In this document: one piece after another, positions 19,451-29,250 of the stretch
Layout: each line of letters starts with the position of its first letter
Numbering within the stretch: position 1 is the first letter of the stretch
From: Chara braunii
Taxonomy: Eukaryota > Streptophyta > Charophyceae > Charales > Characeae
Assembly (NCBI GenBank): GCA_003427395.1
Contig: BFEA01000418.1
Span: 759,805-790,355 of the forward strand
Reading direction: 5' to 3'
DNA length: 30,551 nucleotides
Translations under genes and position numbers: made by a program
The notes under the pieces: model-generated
Database searches by the model: none
What the model saw: only the letters and a program-made list of their open reading frames with translations
Told to the model about the DNA's origin: nothing

Positions 19451-19567
19451 GTTCAACCTCCTGACGAGTCAGTGAAACTCCGACGGAACAGTCGGTCACA
19501 GCCCCGCAATTGTTGTCCTCTTCTGCCTCTCGGCCTACGGTTTACCGCGCAGCTCTGTTTGACGATG
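19451..19567 (+). repeat. Dispersed repeat R1, copy 1
   Basis: A 117-bp unit reading CCTCCTGACGAGTCAGTGAA, ACTCCGACGGAACAGTC, then CCTACGGTTTACCGCGCAGC and TCTGTTTGACGAT. The same order appears in inverse orientation at 24700-24815 (116 bp), with shorter copies at 24861-24955, 25748-25800 and 25911-25966. Confidence 0.8.
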
Positions 19568-19926
19568 TACACCAGGACTTCGCTGGTGCCCTGCTACGGT
19601 TTTCTGCTATCAGGTTGAGTGGCAGTGGTCGGTGGCTGTCACTACGCGGCCATGCTGTGCCTCTAGCGCCAGTGGCATGTCTGAAGTGTATTTTCTGGCT
19701 GTCCCAGACCTTTCTTTATTTCATTGGTGTTTTGATGGTTTCTGATGGGGTGCAAACCTGCAGAATGCAGAGTTTTCCAATCCCATTTCTCGTGGGACGG
19801 TGCCCCTGGATTCTAATGTCCAAAAGATGGTTGGAGGGGAAAAAAAGAAGAACAAAAAAAAAGATATTGAGGATGGATTCTCAGAAGAGCAAAAAGCGGC
19901 AATGGCTTTTTTCTTTTAACTTTGTC
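19568..19926. other. No recognised gene
   Basis: An open plus-strand frame continues to 20025 but runs through the 45-bp tandem repeat and A-rich sequence; it shows no domain. Treated as chance. Confidence 0.35.
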
Positions 19927-20016
19927 CTTCTCCCAAATTCACCTTCATTTACTGCGTACCCACCACTTGTTCTTCTCCCAAATTCACCTTCATTTACTGC
20001 GTACCCGCCACTACTC
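19927..20016. repeat. 45-bp tandem duplication
   Basis: CTTCTCCCAAATTCACCTTC...GCGTACCC(A/G)CCACT is repeated at 19927-19971 and 19972-20016, almost identical. A related phrase is seen inside the 108-bp insertion at 5708-5815. Confidence 0.93.
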
Positions 20017-20346
20017 CAAGAATAGCTTACCTCTCACAATCAATGGGATGCATATTGCCCCCCACCCTAATCAGCAGTGCTCAGGCAGCAGGATGGGGCC
20101 ACGGGGGGGCGGAGGGGGGGGTATCTACAACCAAGACCAGTAGCTGCACCTCCCATGGAGTGACAGTAGTGTCTAAGGCCGGCGCTTCAGGGGCTTAAAA
20201 TAGCATCAATCCAGACACACGTGGACTTTCCGAATGATTTCTGGGTGTATTTGATGTCAGATACATCAGCGACCGCGCACAATTGTGGCCAGATATCCAG
20301 GGCTAGGCATAACGGCACTCGGGTTCAACTGCAACAGCAATGATGT

Positions 20347-20464
20347 CTTCACCCGAATAGAACACAAGGTTTTTATTACAGCTCTACCTGGGGCAACTTA
20401 CGCTCCAAACGCTCTATAAATAGAGCGATAGCGTTCTATATTCCATATCTACCATTCAGGTGAA
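20347..20464. mobile_element. MITE-like element, copy B (family of 4406-4502)
   Basis: The left end CTTCACCCGAATAGAACAC matches copy A. The right end is rearranged: GCGTTCTAT is separated from ATTCAGGTGAA by a short insert. The interior shares ATTA(T/C)AGCT and GGCAACTT(A/T) with copy A and adds the near-palindrome CGCTCTATAAATAGAGCG. Confidence 0.65.
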
Positions 20465-21690
20465 TCCACTAAGATTGTACGTTCTAGTTGGGTAAAGATG
20501 GGTGAAGAAGATCGTGTGAGATGCTTTGATATCCATTTTCACAAGTTTTCTAGAACTTCACTGCTGCGCCTATAGTCAATCTTACGCAGTTCTCTTACAC
20601 CATACTCAAGCTAGGCCTTCCTTTACTGAATTTGGCAACGTTCAGAAAAGTACATCTGTGATAACATAAGGCCTTAATTACGCTTCTGCAGCTCTCCCCA
20701 GTTCTCTGCTTCTACTCCTGAGGTCCGGTGCACTGCCACGTTTCCCCAAAACAATTATCACTCTCTCTAAAAAACAGACACCCATACATGGATGCCTGCC
20801 TCGTGGACCCAACGTAATGTGCCACATGGGACGAAAGTTGCATACCAACATAACGTGCCACATGGGACCAAAGCAACATGCAACGTGGAATCAAAGGAAT
20901 GTGACATCCTCGCTGCCCATTCCACATGGAATAAGTGCGCACCATGGCACAGCTCATCCGGGCCTCTTCAATGGGGATGTTTTCCTCGTATTAATATATG
21001 CCAAGACAAGATAAGTAAACAAATGCTTTATAAGTTCCCCCTATTTCCTCTCTCAAACATTTCCCCCACGAGACGTTTTCTCCAGTTTCAATAGCCACGT
21101 TCCCCGGCAAGACACACTTATTGCAATAGTTGGGCGGCTGTAAATGGGCAGTTGTAAACGGCAACTAAGATCGGTTAACTCTCAAATTATTATCCTATGG
21201 AGACTTGGGAGTACAAGGGAGAGACAGAGAGAGACCGAGAGAGAGATCAGTGGGCACACTAAGAATACACGGCCAATCAGGTCCTGTACCTGGCTGACAA
21301 ATGCACACTCAAATGCAGTGATAGTCACTCCACACAGGAGTGGAAACAGAGAAAAGGGAATGAGATCAGTACAAGGTCCAGACAGAAACACCATAGAGAA
21401 CGAATATGAGGGTGATGAAAAAGCAATGTGTCATCCCACATGTCTCCTCCCCCCCCCTTCCGCAATGGACAACTAAACAAACCAGCGAGGAGCGAAAAGA
21501 GGGTCGGCAATTAGATTACGTGTTCTTTAGGAAAACACGGAACACGGTGCAAGCGAACCATTGGGAAGAGGGGGAAAAAGAGGAAGCGGGTACTGGCACA
21601 AGATTCCAGCCGACAAATTTTCCTTCATTTACTGGTTTCTTTACCGACTTCCCATTTTTTTTTTTTTAACGTTAAAATTTATAGTGGTTA
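20465..21690. repeat. No gene; diverged short tandem repeats at 20808-20890
   Basis: GTGCCACATGGGAC(G/C)AAAG occurs at about 20819 and 20861, with degenerate neighbours such as CAACGTGGAATCAAAGG. The rest has GA-rich patches near 21210-21245 and no recognised coding content. Confidence 0.6.
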
Positions 21691-21693
21691 ACA

Positions 21694-21760
21694 GGGACCC
21701 CCACTTTTCAGCCCCAGATTATCACCCCCAACACTGAAAAGTGCATTCGGGCCCTTTTGG

Positions 21761-21792
<32 letters not shown>

Positions 21793-22154
21793 GCCCTGTT
21801 TTNTTTTTGGTCAAGGTCTGTGTGTGCCAAGTGTTTGTTGGGGTCTGAGAGATGACTGTTTTGGCCAATCCTGAAAATCCTGAAAAACTGAAAAGAGCAA
21901 ATTTTGCATGGCAACACACTTTTGCCTTGGGGGTTTAGGCCCCTTTGACCAACAGCAGGAAAAAAATAGTAAGAACATGGATCAAAGGGGCCTAAAACCC
22001 CAAGGCAAAAGTGTGTTTTCATGCAAAATTCGCTCTTTTCAGTTTTTCAGGATTTTCAGAATTTTCAGGGCTGGCCAAAACAGTCGTCTCCAAGACCCCA
22101 ACAAACACCAAATTTGGCACATGCAGACCTTGACCAAAAATCAAACAGGCCAAA

Positions 22155-22189
<35 letters not shown>

Positions 22190-22237
22190 ACTTTTCAGTG
22201 TTGGGGGTGTAACCAGGGACTGAAAAGCGGGGGTCCC
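21694..22237. mobile_element. 544-bp foldback (snapback) element
   Basis: The left arm (21694-21950) and right arm (21981-22237) are inverted copies of about 257 bp with a 30-bp loop. The ends read GGGACCCCC(A/G)CTTTTCAG. Inside each arm come CAACACTGAAAAGTGC, a long T or A run, GGTCAAGGTCTG, CTGAAAAACTGAAAAGAGC and CCTTGGGG. The arms are diverged, so it is an old element rather than an assembly mirror. No protein frame and no clear target duplication are present. The N at 21803 lies in the left arm and can be inferred from the right. Confidence 0.92.
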
Positions 22238-22264
22238 CACTTGTGGGCAAAAGATGTGTGCGGG

Positions 22265-22335
22265 GCTCCCTAACTTGGCAGCTCCGTAGCACCTGCCTCA
22301 CAAGATTTCGAGTTTGAACTTTCAATCGATATTTG
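22265..22335 (+). other. tRNA-Val-like SINE head (weak)
   Basis: TAACTTGGCAG (A-box-like, 22271) and GAGTTTGAAC (B-box-like, 22310) stand at tRNA spacing, with GCCTCACAAG between them resembling a Val(CAC) anticodon arm. The acceptor stem does not pair, so this is not a functional tRNA. It could be a decayed SINE. Confidence 0.3.
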
Positions 22336-22749
22336 TGGAGTTGCAGTGTTCTCGTGACATAGTTTGTGCATTTCATTACTAAATCGGTTATGCAAGCCCA
22401 GGTCAGGAGCAAAATAATGTGGCTCGCATATATCGTCTAGAGAACTGTTTGGTGAAACCACAGGCAGAAAGCTTAGGGTGAAAAGGACAAGAATCGAGGC
22501 TCACACATGTATACACCGTGCAGGCACCTGTGTACAACAACAAATGGCAAACACCAATCAGGTCATATACAATAGCCAAAGAACGAACAAATGAACGAAC
22601 GACCAACTGACAACGTGATACGACAGGGGACTTGAACCTGATGGGGGGTTTCTACCCATCACGTTGTATACAATACCCAAAGAGCGAAACAGTCCCGGGA
22701 AACGATACTACATAAAGCCTCAATCCACTAGCAGAGAAATGAGAAAATG

Positions 22750-24165
22750 AATGAGAAAAAGGTGAATGTAATTTGCCGCAGAACAACACAAGATGCATTC
22801 TTGATTTTCAGATTTCCTGAAAATGGTGGAATGAGACTCTTACGATGTCGAAGTTTCTGGAACTTGGTCGAATCATGAAGGTATTCTTATTATGGTGTTG
22901 GATCCTGAGTCTTTATGGTTTTGTCTTTTGTTTTCGAACTCCCAACGAAGTTGCCTTGACTGGTGCCCCTCTTATGATTCACAAATGGATTGCTTTATTT
23001 TTCTCTGTTTTTTTATGTTTAACCTCCAATCCTTTTCTTCGAATTTGAGTGGGACATCAGCCTATACTTCAGGGTCGATCAGATGGTTTAATTGCGATCA
23101 GACTCGACTTCAGACTTGCTCACAACATGCATACGTGAGAACCGATGGTAAACCAAACTCGTGAACTGAGAATCAACAACGAACTTGCTCTTAAACTCTG
23201 TTCAGAACAACTGTACAACTTCGGGCTATGGCCGCCAAACACTGTCTCTACCACTAGCCTCACTCTCCCTCACTCTCACATGTACGCACACACGAGGATC
23301 ACCCTGAATGTCCACACTATACAGCCTCACACACTCTGTACACTCTGTATACACCAACAGCTGGGCGGCTACGGCCGCCATCGTCTTCCTCCTCCGAGCT
23401 ATGGCCGCCAGTGTCTCTCTCGCTGGTTCTCTATGGCTGCTGTCTTCTTCACAGCCCACTTCCTCTCTGGGCACCTGCAGACCTCCACGCACAAGATACC
23501 AAGGCAGCTCTTCCGCATGGCATACAGGCGGATGAATGAATGGCTGGATGCTGCCTCTTTATTTATACATCTTCAGAGGTACCGGGGCCCCGCCTCAAAA
23601 TGTGTGGGCCTGGGCCAAAACGTGTGACCCAGTGAAGCTTCCAGACGTTTGGCCTTCTGGCCAAAACGTGTGGAACCCACAGCGTGCTCCAGAACCTTCC
23701 CCACGTGCAGCTGCCCCTACCCCTGGTACTTGCTGACTGGACTGGCCGACAGGGACCTACGACCTTCTAGAGCCTACAGACTTACAAACAGACTCTACTA
23801 GGCCTCAGTAGACTCAGATAGAGACTTCTAGAACAGACCTTCCTAAGCCTAATCAACAGACCTAGGGATCGCATCTTACACAGATCGCTGGGCCTATGTA
23901 CAGGGTAAAGGGTAGGTCTAGGGATCGAATCTCACTCAGCACATAGGGTCAATGTACAGGGTTTGGGCACAGGTCTAGGGATCGAATCTTTGTGTCTGCA
24001 AATGCAGAGTCTGCTGGGTGAAACCATTTCATAATCATGGTTGTGAAGTGAAAAAAAGTGAATGTACCTTGCAGTAGAACATGGCAAGATGCATTCTCAA
24101 ATTTCACAGTGACACAGTGGCACGTCAGCCTATAGTTCAGGATCAATCAGACGGTTTTATTGCCG
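22750..24165. repeat. Long direct repeats 1.28 kb apart
   Basis: The left copy has GTGAATGTAATTTGC...AAGATGCATTCTTG near 22762-22810 and ACATCAGCCTATACTTCAGG near 23053-23090. The right copy has the same phrases contiguous at 24057-24160. The left copy is therefore split by about 235 bp. Between the copies (23860-24000) GGTCTAGGGATCGAATCT occurs three times. The arrangement could be long terminal repeats of a decayed retroelement or a segmental duplication. I see no pol or gag protein. Confidence 0.6.
23110..23860. other. Moderately GC-rich stretch without recognised gene
   Basis: A 160-codon plus frame covers 23145-23627 but is rich in His/Ser/Thr from CAC/TCT-rich DNA and overlaps antisense frames. 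No domain is recognised. Confidence 0.35.
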
Positions 24166-24699
24166 TGCATGGCCGTTACGTGTGCCACAGCAAACGACCG
24201 CAATCTTTTTCAGGTCCAAAATTCAAACGACGACCTGGCCCATCGGGCTAAGTGGAAAGGTACACACATGCACCTGTCGGCAAATAGATCGTGAGCTCAA
24301 GTCCTGATGAAATCAGATCCACTGTGAAATATTTATAATCAAGTCTCTCTCCTTTTGTTCAGTTTATTTGATTCCAACTAGTACCAAAGATGACATGCTT
24401 TTTCTAACTTCTCTGTTTTTTATAGGCCTTGTTCCTCTGATGCAAATTCATTTTCATATCGCACACCCTTCCCTTTATTACATGAAAAAAAGAACCAAAT
24501 TGGGCACGAACATAAGAAGTGTTTCCCTGAGCCTCACGGTCTGGGGAATGCGTTCTCAGCATTCACATCTTGTAAACACATCTTTGCTTTGACATAATCC
24601 ATGAACGTGTGCGGAGGGAGGGATTCCAACTCCCAAACTGATGGATAGAGCATTACTTTGAGGGTCACACCCCATCATATACAGATACATGCATAATGT

Positions 24700-24815
24700 A
24701 TCGTCAAACAGAGCTGCCCGGTAAACCGTAGGCGGAGAGTGAGAAGAGGGAAAAAAACGAGGGGCTAAGACAAACTGTTTCGTCAGAGTTTCACCAACTC
24801 GTCAGGAGGCTCAAC
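24700..24815 (-). repeat. Dispersed repeat R1, copy 2
   Basis: Minus strand: CCTCCTGACGAGTTGGTGAAA, then CTCTGACGAAACAGTTTGTC, CCTACGGTTTACCGGGCAGC and TCTGTTTGACGAT, the same order as copy 1. Confidence 0.82.
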
Positions 24816-24860
24816 CCTCAACAGTCTGGAAAATCCCCTACCTGATTATACTGTAAGTAT

Positions 24861-24955
24861 GCCCGGTGAACCGCAGACAGAGAAAGGAGAAGGGGACAGC
24901 AAACAAGGGGTTGTGACAGACTGTTTCATCGGAGTTTCATGTCGCCGAGGAACAC
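24861..24955 (-). repeat. Dispersed repeat R1, copy 3 (partial)
   Basis: The minus strand carries GAAACTCCGATGAAACAGTC and TGTCTGCGGTTCACCGGGC; it lacks the distal TCTGTTTGACGAT end. It lies 45 bp from copy 2 in the same orientation. Confidence 0.75.
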
Positions 24956-24999
24956 ACTCTCTGAAACAAACAAAGAAAATAGCAGACAAGACAAGGCAC

Positions 25000-25745
25000 A
25001 TTGAGACCGTTCTTTTGCCGTTTGCAGTGCACTCTTTCTTTCTTTCCTCTCTCTTTTTTTTTGCTGTTTCAGAGTTTCTCATTTATTTCTGCTTCAGCTC
25101 CCCCTTTGTCGTGCCTCTCACGTACAAGGCTTGCCACATTGCTGTAGTTCAGCATGCCCTGTCTGCCATAACGGCCCACTTGTAGGCTGTGAAAAAGGAG
25201 GAAGACTGAAGGGAGATGCGAGAAAGGTGGAAGGAAGACAAGGGGAAAGTGAGGAGTGTGGAACGAAGACGAAAGTGTAGGGAAGCAATCCAAAGGATGA
25301 ACAAAGACTTGTGAGTCAGTCTGTTCTCGATGACAGAAAGCACAGGCATTGTAGAGATAAGGTGATCATGATGAAATGGAGGACCTACCTGAGTATTCTC
25401 TGCACAACACTTACCCCGGCACCTCGCGTTGAGCATGCCCACCAAACGCTCTCGGCGAATGGCATGTCCGTCACAGGCGTACATAAATGCGATGCGCTGA
25501 TTGTAACAATCATGACCGCAAAATCGACATAGGATGTCCCAATGCAGAGGGTGCACGCCCAAACAGGAAATGAGGGACAGCCCCTCTGAAGAAAAAGCGG
25601 AGGCAGAAACCCTGGCATTGTAGTGATTGTGGCAGAGACAATGGCGCCTTTACTCAAGTCTATCACGGTCTGTGGCTGTCCAGAGGCAAAGGTCACAGCA
25701 CAGAGGCGAAGGTCGCAGACCATTTCTTGGCACAAAGAAGACCGT
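25000..25745. other. No recognised gene
   Basis: Frames of up to about 200 codons exist on the minus strand (25385-25981), but they cross R1 fragments and show no conserved domain. Confidence 0.4.
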
Positions 25746-25747
25746 TT

Positions 25748-25966
25748 GGCCTCCTGATGAGTAGGTGAAAATCCAACAAGGCAGTCTGTCCCAGCCCACC
25801 CCACTTTTATGCCCTTTTCTAAGTTTTCTCCCTTGCTGCCCAAAGTTAAACGGGCCATCCTTTGTGACAGTAAGTATATTACACGTTCTGACTTCATTAC
25901 ATGTCTATATATCGTCAAACAGAACTGTACGGTAAACCGTAGGCAGAGAGAGAGAACAGGAGAACA
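25748..25966. repeat. R1 fragments in opposite orientations
   Basis: The left-half motif lies on the plus strand at 25748-25800 (CTCCTGATGAGTAGGTGAAA, GGCAGTCTGTC). The right-half motif lies on the minus strand at 25911-25966 (CCTACGGTTTACCGTACAG, TTCTGTTTGACGAT). Confidence 0.65.
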
Positions 25967-26550
25967 GACTATATCCACCATATATTGTCACACGCAACCA
26001 ACGACCGTGTCATTATCGCTGCATTTAGACTGTAAGATACCCCAAATACAGCTATAATGACCCTATGTTACATAATTATATTCCGATGAAGACTGCAAGA
26101 GGTCCTTTGCTAGAGAGAGAAGAGGTGGGAAATGGTGTAGAGAGAACAAACATACGAAACGTTTCCTTTTCTTCGTTTTTGTTTTCCGTTTTTTTAACTT
26201 TTTTCCTTGACAATGTTCCCCCTCGTAATTGCCCCAAGGGGTTTCCCACGTTTTGTGTGCAGTTGCGTCGGAACCACCTACACATTCCAACCGTACTCCC
26301 AAGAGAACAACCTTACCCCCCCCTGAGACGAACTGGACAGAAGGAAAGGCAAACGCAGGGAGAAGCGACTTGAGAATACATGTGAAGCAGGGCTGCAGGA
26401 GGTTAACCGTTAAAATTACGCCCTTCACTCAGGACCGCGAGGGCCAACAAACAGGGCAGGACCGCGATGGACGGTTTGCCAATAACAATACGGAGTGAAC
26501 AAAAAAAAAAAAAAAACCAGACAGGAGAGTCGGTGCAACAACAGTCGTTA
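25967..26550. other. No recognised gene
   Basis: Ordinary sequence with an A run at about 26500-26516. No domain-bearing frame was found. Confidence 0.4.
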
Positions 26551-26552
26551 CA

Positions 26553-26967
26553 TCCAGCCCATGCGGCTGGATGGTTGATAAACAACTCATCAGAGTTCGA
26601 ATCCTGGCAAGCACGTGATCATTTGCCAATGGAAGCAACTGCCGATGGTAGGGTAAGTACTTGCTAAGAAGTAAACACAAACAGAATAAGCATCAAATTG
26701 AATGCAACACGGAAGTAAAACTGCTGACAAACAGGTCGTCACAAGTTCGAGTCCTGACATCATCAGGTGAACACAAACAGGGCATCACGAGTTCGAATCC
26801 TGTTAGCGGCTTTCACCGGGCCCAGCGTCCTTTTGGCCCTGACAAACAGGTCGTCACAGCGCATCTACGGTCGGAAACTCAAACATAGAACTGCTGACAA
26901 ACAGGTCGTCACAGCGTCCTTTTCGCCGGGCCCAGCGCATCTACGGTCGGAAACTCAAACATAGAAC
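26553..26967 (+). repeat. Cluster of tRNA B-box-like motifs and short direct repeats
   Basis: GTTCGAATCC occurs at 26595-26604 and 26791-26800, and GTTCGAGTCC at 26745-26754, each followed by TG. TGACAAACAGGTCGTCACA occurs three times (near 26724, 26840 and 26894). CAGCGCATCTACGGTCGG occurs at 26857 and 26933. The first unit also has an A-box-like GGCTGGATGGTTGA. Likely shuffled SINE heads; complete tRNA folding is not seen. Confidence 0.7.
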
Positions 26968-27073
26968 CCTTGTCCTTCAGGACATCCGTTAAAATTGGAA
27001 CGGGATACAAAGAACATGCCCCTACGCAAGGACCACATGCAGAAATTGAAAAATGATCCAAACATCTCTTCCC

Positions 27074-27108
27074 CTCCCCCCCCCCCCCCCCCCCAAAAAA
27101 AAAAAAGA
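27074..27108. repeat. C-run/A-run homopolymer patch
   Basis: About 18 C followed by 12 A. Such runs are often length-variable or mis-called. The flanks 26970-27350 have no recognised gene. Confidence 0.9.
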
Positions 27109-27347
27109 AACAAGAAACCCCAATTCATGCCCTGAAATGGATCTTAGCAAAGTTCCAAGTAACGGTCCAAACGCAGAGCGATTCAGTCAGCTCGTTGCGT
27201 TGATTGTTTACCGATGGCTGTTTGCTTGCTCTTGCTGCAAGGGGATGGTTCCCTGTGGGGCGCCCCCGTTAAAGGTAAACAGTTTAAGTCTCCCAGCAGG
27301 TTCTTCCGGGTAGACCCGGCCTCCTTTGGATCATCACTGGAAATATA

Positions 27348-27360
27348 GTGGTACTTTGTT

Positions 27361-27404
<44 letters not shown>

Positions 27405-27420
27405 GGTACTTCGTTAAAAT

Positions 27421-27478
<58 letters not shown>

Positions 27479-27530
27479 GCACACGCGCACGCACACACGC
27501 ACACACACATACACACACACACAATCCGGG
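27348..27530. repeat. (CA)n microsatellite, duplicated with its flank
   Basis: (CA) tracts lie at 27364-27402 and 27422-27475, with an imperfect tail to 27523. Each is preceded by TGGTACTT(T/C)GTTAAAA, so the tract and its 5' flank were duplicated together. Confidence 0.95.
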
Positions 27531-27615
27531 CACCTAGAGGGGAACCCCTGCCCAACCCCTGCCCTAACGAGTTCTCCCCTGACGGTGGGCACCTGCGAGC
27601 GCTGTTTGGTTAAAC

Positions 27616-27775
27616 GGCGAACCAAACGGCCGTCTATGCGCGACTCTACCTTGTTGCCTCGTTCCATGATTGTGCCCGTACCAATACGTCTTTTCGTCCA
27701 GATACGTTGATTAATGACAAGCGGCGTACCAAACGGCCGTTTATGCTCCAGTTGTCTCGTGTTTCCTCGTCGCAC
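27616..27775. repeat. Diverged direct repeat, period about 106 bp
   Basis: GGCG(A/T)ACCAAACGGCCGT(C/T)TATG occurs at about 27615 and 27722, followed in both by CTY...TTGT...CCTCGT. A CGTCCAGATACGTT phrase near 27695 recurs at 28132 and, degenerate, near 28485. Confidence 0.75.
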
Positions 27776-27806
27776 CTCTGCGTTTGTAACTATCCGCGCC
27801 CTAACA

Positions 27807-27867
27807 CCGTTCGACGGCCGGGGAAAAAAAAAAAAAAAAAAAAAAAAAAAACAAGAGCCGTTCGACG
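27807..27867. mobile_element. Poly(A) tract bounded by a 10-bp direct repeat
   Basis: CCGTTCGACG at 27807-27816 and 27858-27867 brackets GCCGGGG, about 28 A and CAAGAG. This is the shape of an almost bodyless, 5'-truncated retroposon insertion; a simple duplication is the alternative. Confidence 0.5.
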
Positions 27868-27936
27868 TGTCGCTATCAAACCACCTCTTCGACTAGAGAG
27901 GCGATCGCTCGCAAAAGAAGAAAGAGCGCGCAATTG

Positions 27937-28049
27937 AACCTCGCTTCACTACTCTCACAAAAGACAAAAATCATGGCGGTGCATCTTTCCATGTTCTAGT
28001 GGAAGATTCACTCTCGTTTCGCACATTTCGAGAGTAGTGGAGCGAGGCC
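27937..28049. mobile_element. Foldback MITE family F, copy F1
   Basis: CCTCGCTTCACTACTCTC near the left end pairs with GAGAGTAGTGGAGCGAGG near the right end. The interior has AAAGACAAAAATC, GGCGGTGCATC, CATGTTCTAG, GAAGATTCACTCTCGTTT and CACATTTC. Flanks AATTG (27932-27936) and TATTG (28050-28054) agree at 4 of 5 bases. Confidence 0.85.
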
Positions 28050-28407
28050 TATTGGTTCGAACACCGAAGGAGATCGATGGCAAAGCTCAACCTACTGGTA
28101 GGACTTGGATTCCCCCCGCACGCAGCCACTACGTCCAGATACGTTTCTTCGTCGCCTTTTTTTTTTTTTTTTCCCCTTGACTTTTTTACTTTCCTCTATC
28201 GCTCACAACAGACAGCCGACCGCAATCCTGCAGCTGTCAAAAAATAATAATAATAATTAAAAAAAAAGGTTGCAGCTGACATAGAGCTGTGCTCGCTTGC
28301 GCTCGATGTGCTCTGCGCTGCACGAGATCTCGACAGATCGTCGAGATCGACTGAACCAGCCGCTCGTTCCATTTTTAGCAACAGATACGACAAATCCACC
28401 ATACGTG

Positions 28408-28417
28408 AAGATACGGC

Positions 28418-28450
<33 letters not shown>

Positions 28451-28459
28451 GATACGGCC
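28408..28459. mobile_element. Poly(A) tract bounded by an 11-bp direct repeat
   Basis: AAGATACGGCC at 28408-28418 and 28449-28459 brackets TAAATTT plus an A run. It is the second such case within 700 bp. Confidence 0.5.
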
Positions 28460-28634
28460 GAGCATCTCGGCAAACCTCGAGATTCGTCCAGATACAGCAC
28501 ACCTTGGATTTGTCGTTATCTCTGGTCCAGGTACGGCAGTGTCTATGAAAATGGCTGTTTTTTTTTTTGTTTTTTTTTTTTACAACCAACTTTGCAATTC
28601 ATTAAACCGAAAATTTTGGTTTCATTCAATCCAG

Positions 28635-29077
28635 CGGCCTAGCTCAGGGCCTCGCCACACCACACTCGAAATGTGAAAAAGACAAAACTGTGGCGGGCGC
28701 ATCTGGTCATGTTCTAGCGGGAAGTTCATTTTCATTTTTCACATTTCGAGAGTGGTGTGGCGATGCCCTCAGTTGGTAAGGCACGCAAGTGGCATTCAGG
28801 AGATCTCGGGTTCAATCCCCATTGGCCTCATGTACCTTCCTGGGCATGCTTGGCGCCCGCCACCTAGAGATAGCACGTTGGTCCCCCCAATTGGCGCAGT
28901 CTCTGCTGATGTTCATAGGGGGAGGGGGAAATCGGGGAGGCATAGCGACTGGCCACTCAGATGATGCTCGGTCCCTCTGCCACCGGCTGTCCCCTGGCCG
29001 GTGTCCCCCGATGGGGGTTCCCTGAAGGCAATCAAGGCCACCCTGGGCTGAAAAGGCCACCCGATGTCAGATTAGAC
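28635..29077 (+). mobile_element. SINE-S1, copy interrupted in the A box by MITE F2
   Basis: The head GCGGCCTAGCTCAG stops at 28647 and resumes at 28768 with CTCAGTTGGTAAGGCACGC. The B box GGGTTCAATCCCC is at about 28809-28821. The body matches the 17.9-kb copy through GGCATGCTTGGCGCC and GGCCACTCAGATGATGC to AAGGCCACCCTGGG and CAGATTAGAC. Removing the insertion and one CTCAG restores an A box TAGCTCAGTTGG. Pol III transcription of this copy should be impaired. Confidence 0.9.
28648..28767. mobile_element. Foldback MITE family F, copy F2, TSD CTCAG
   Basis: A 120-bp element with ends GGCCTCGCCACACC and GGTGTGGCGATGCC; inverted pairing continues about 30 bp (ACTCGAAATGTGAAAAA). CTCAG flanks both ends exactly (28643-28647 and 28768-28772). 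No coding capacity. Confidence 0.93.
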
Positions 29078-29128
29078 ACAATACTGAATTTACCATAATC
29101 TAGTTGAATGAATTGGGTTTCGAGGTAA

Positions 29129-29250
29129 GGCCCTCGCTGCACTACTCTCGACAATCACAAAAGACAAAAATCTTGGCGGTGTTATCTTTCCGAATTCTAG
29201 CGGAAGATTCACTCTCGTTCTGCACATTTCGAGAGTAGTGCAGCGAGGCC
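29129..29250. mobile_element. Foldback MITE family F, copy F3
   Basis: A 122-bp element with CCTCGCTGCACTACTCTCGA at the left and its inverse GAGAGTAGTGCAGCGAGGCC at the right. Its right GGCC is shared with the left end of F4, so the elements abut head to tail. Confidence 0.9.

Noticed and set aside
24240-24310. Functional tRNA gene
   Set aside because: A-box- and B-box-like words (GGCTAAGTGG, GAGCTCAAGTCC) are present, but no cloverleaf with paired acceptor and anticodon stems.
24601-24665. Minus-strand tRNA-like head
   Set aside because: GAGTTGGAATCCC resembles a B box, but no A box at the right distance and no matching second copy.
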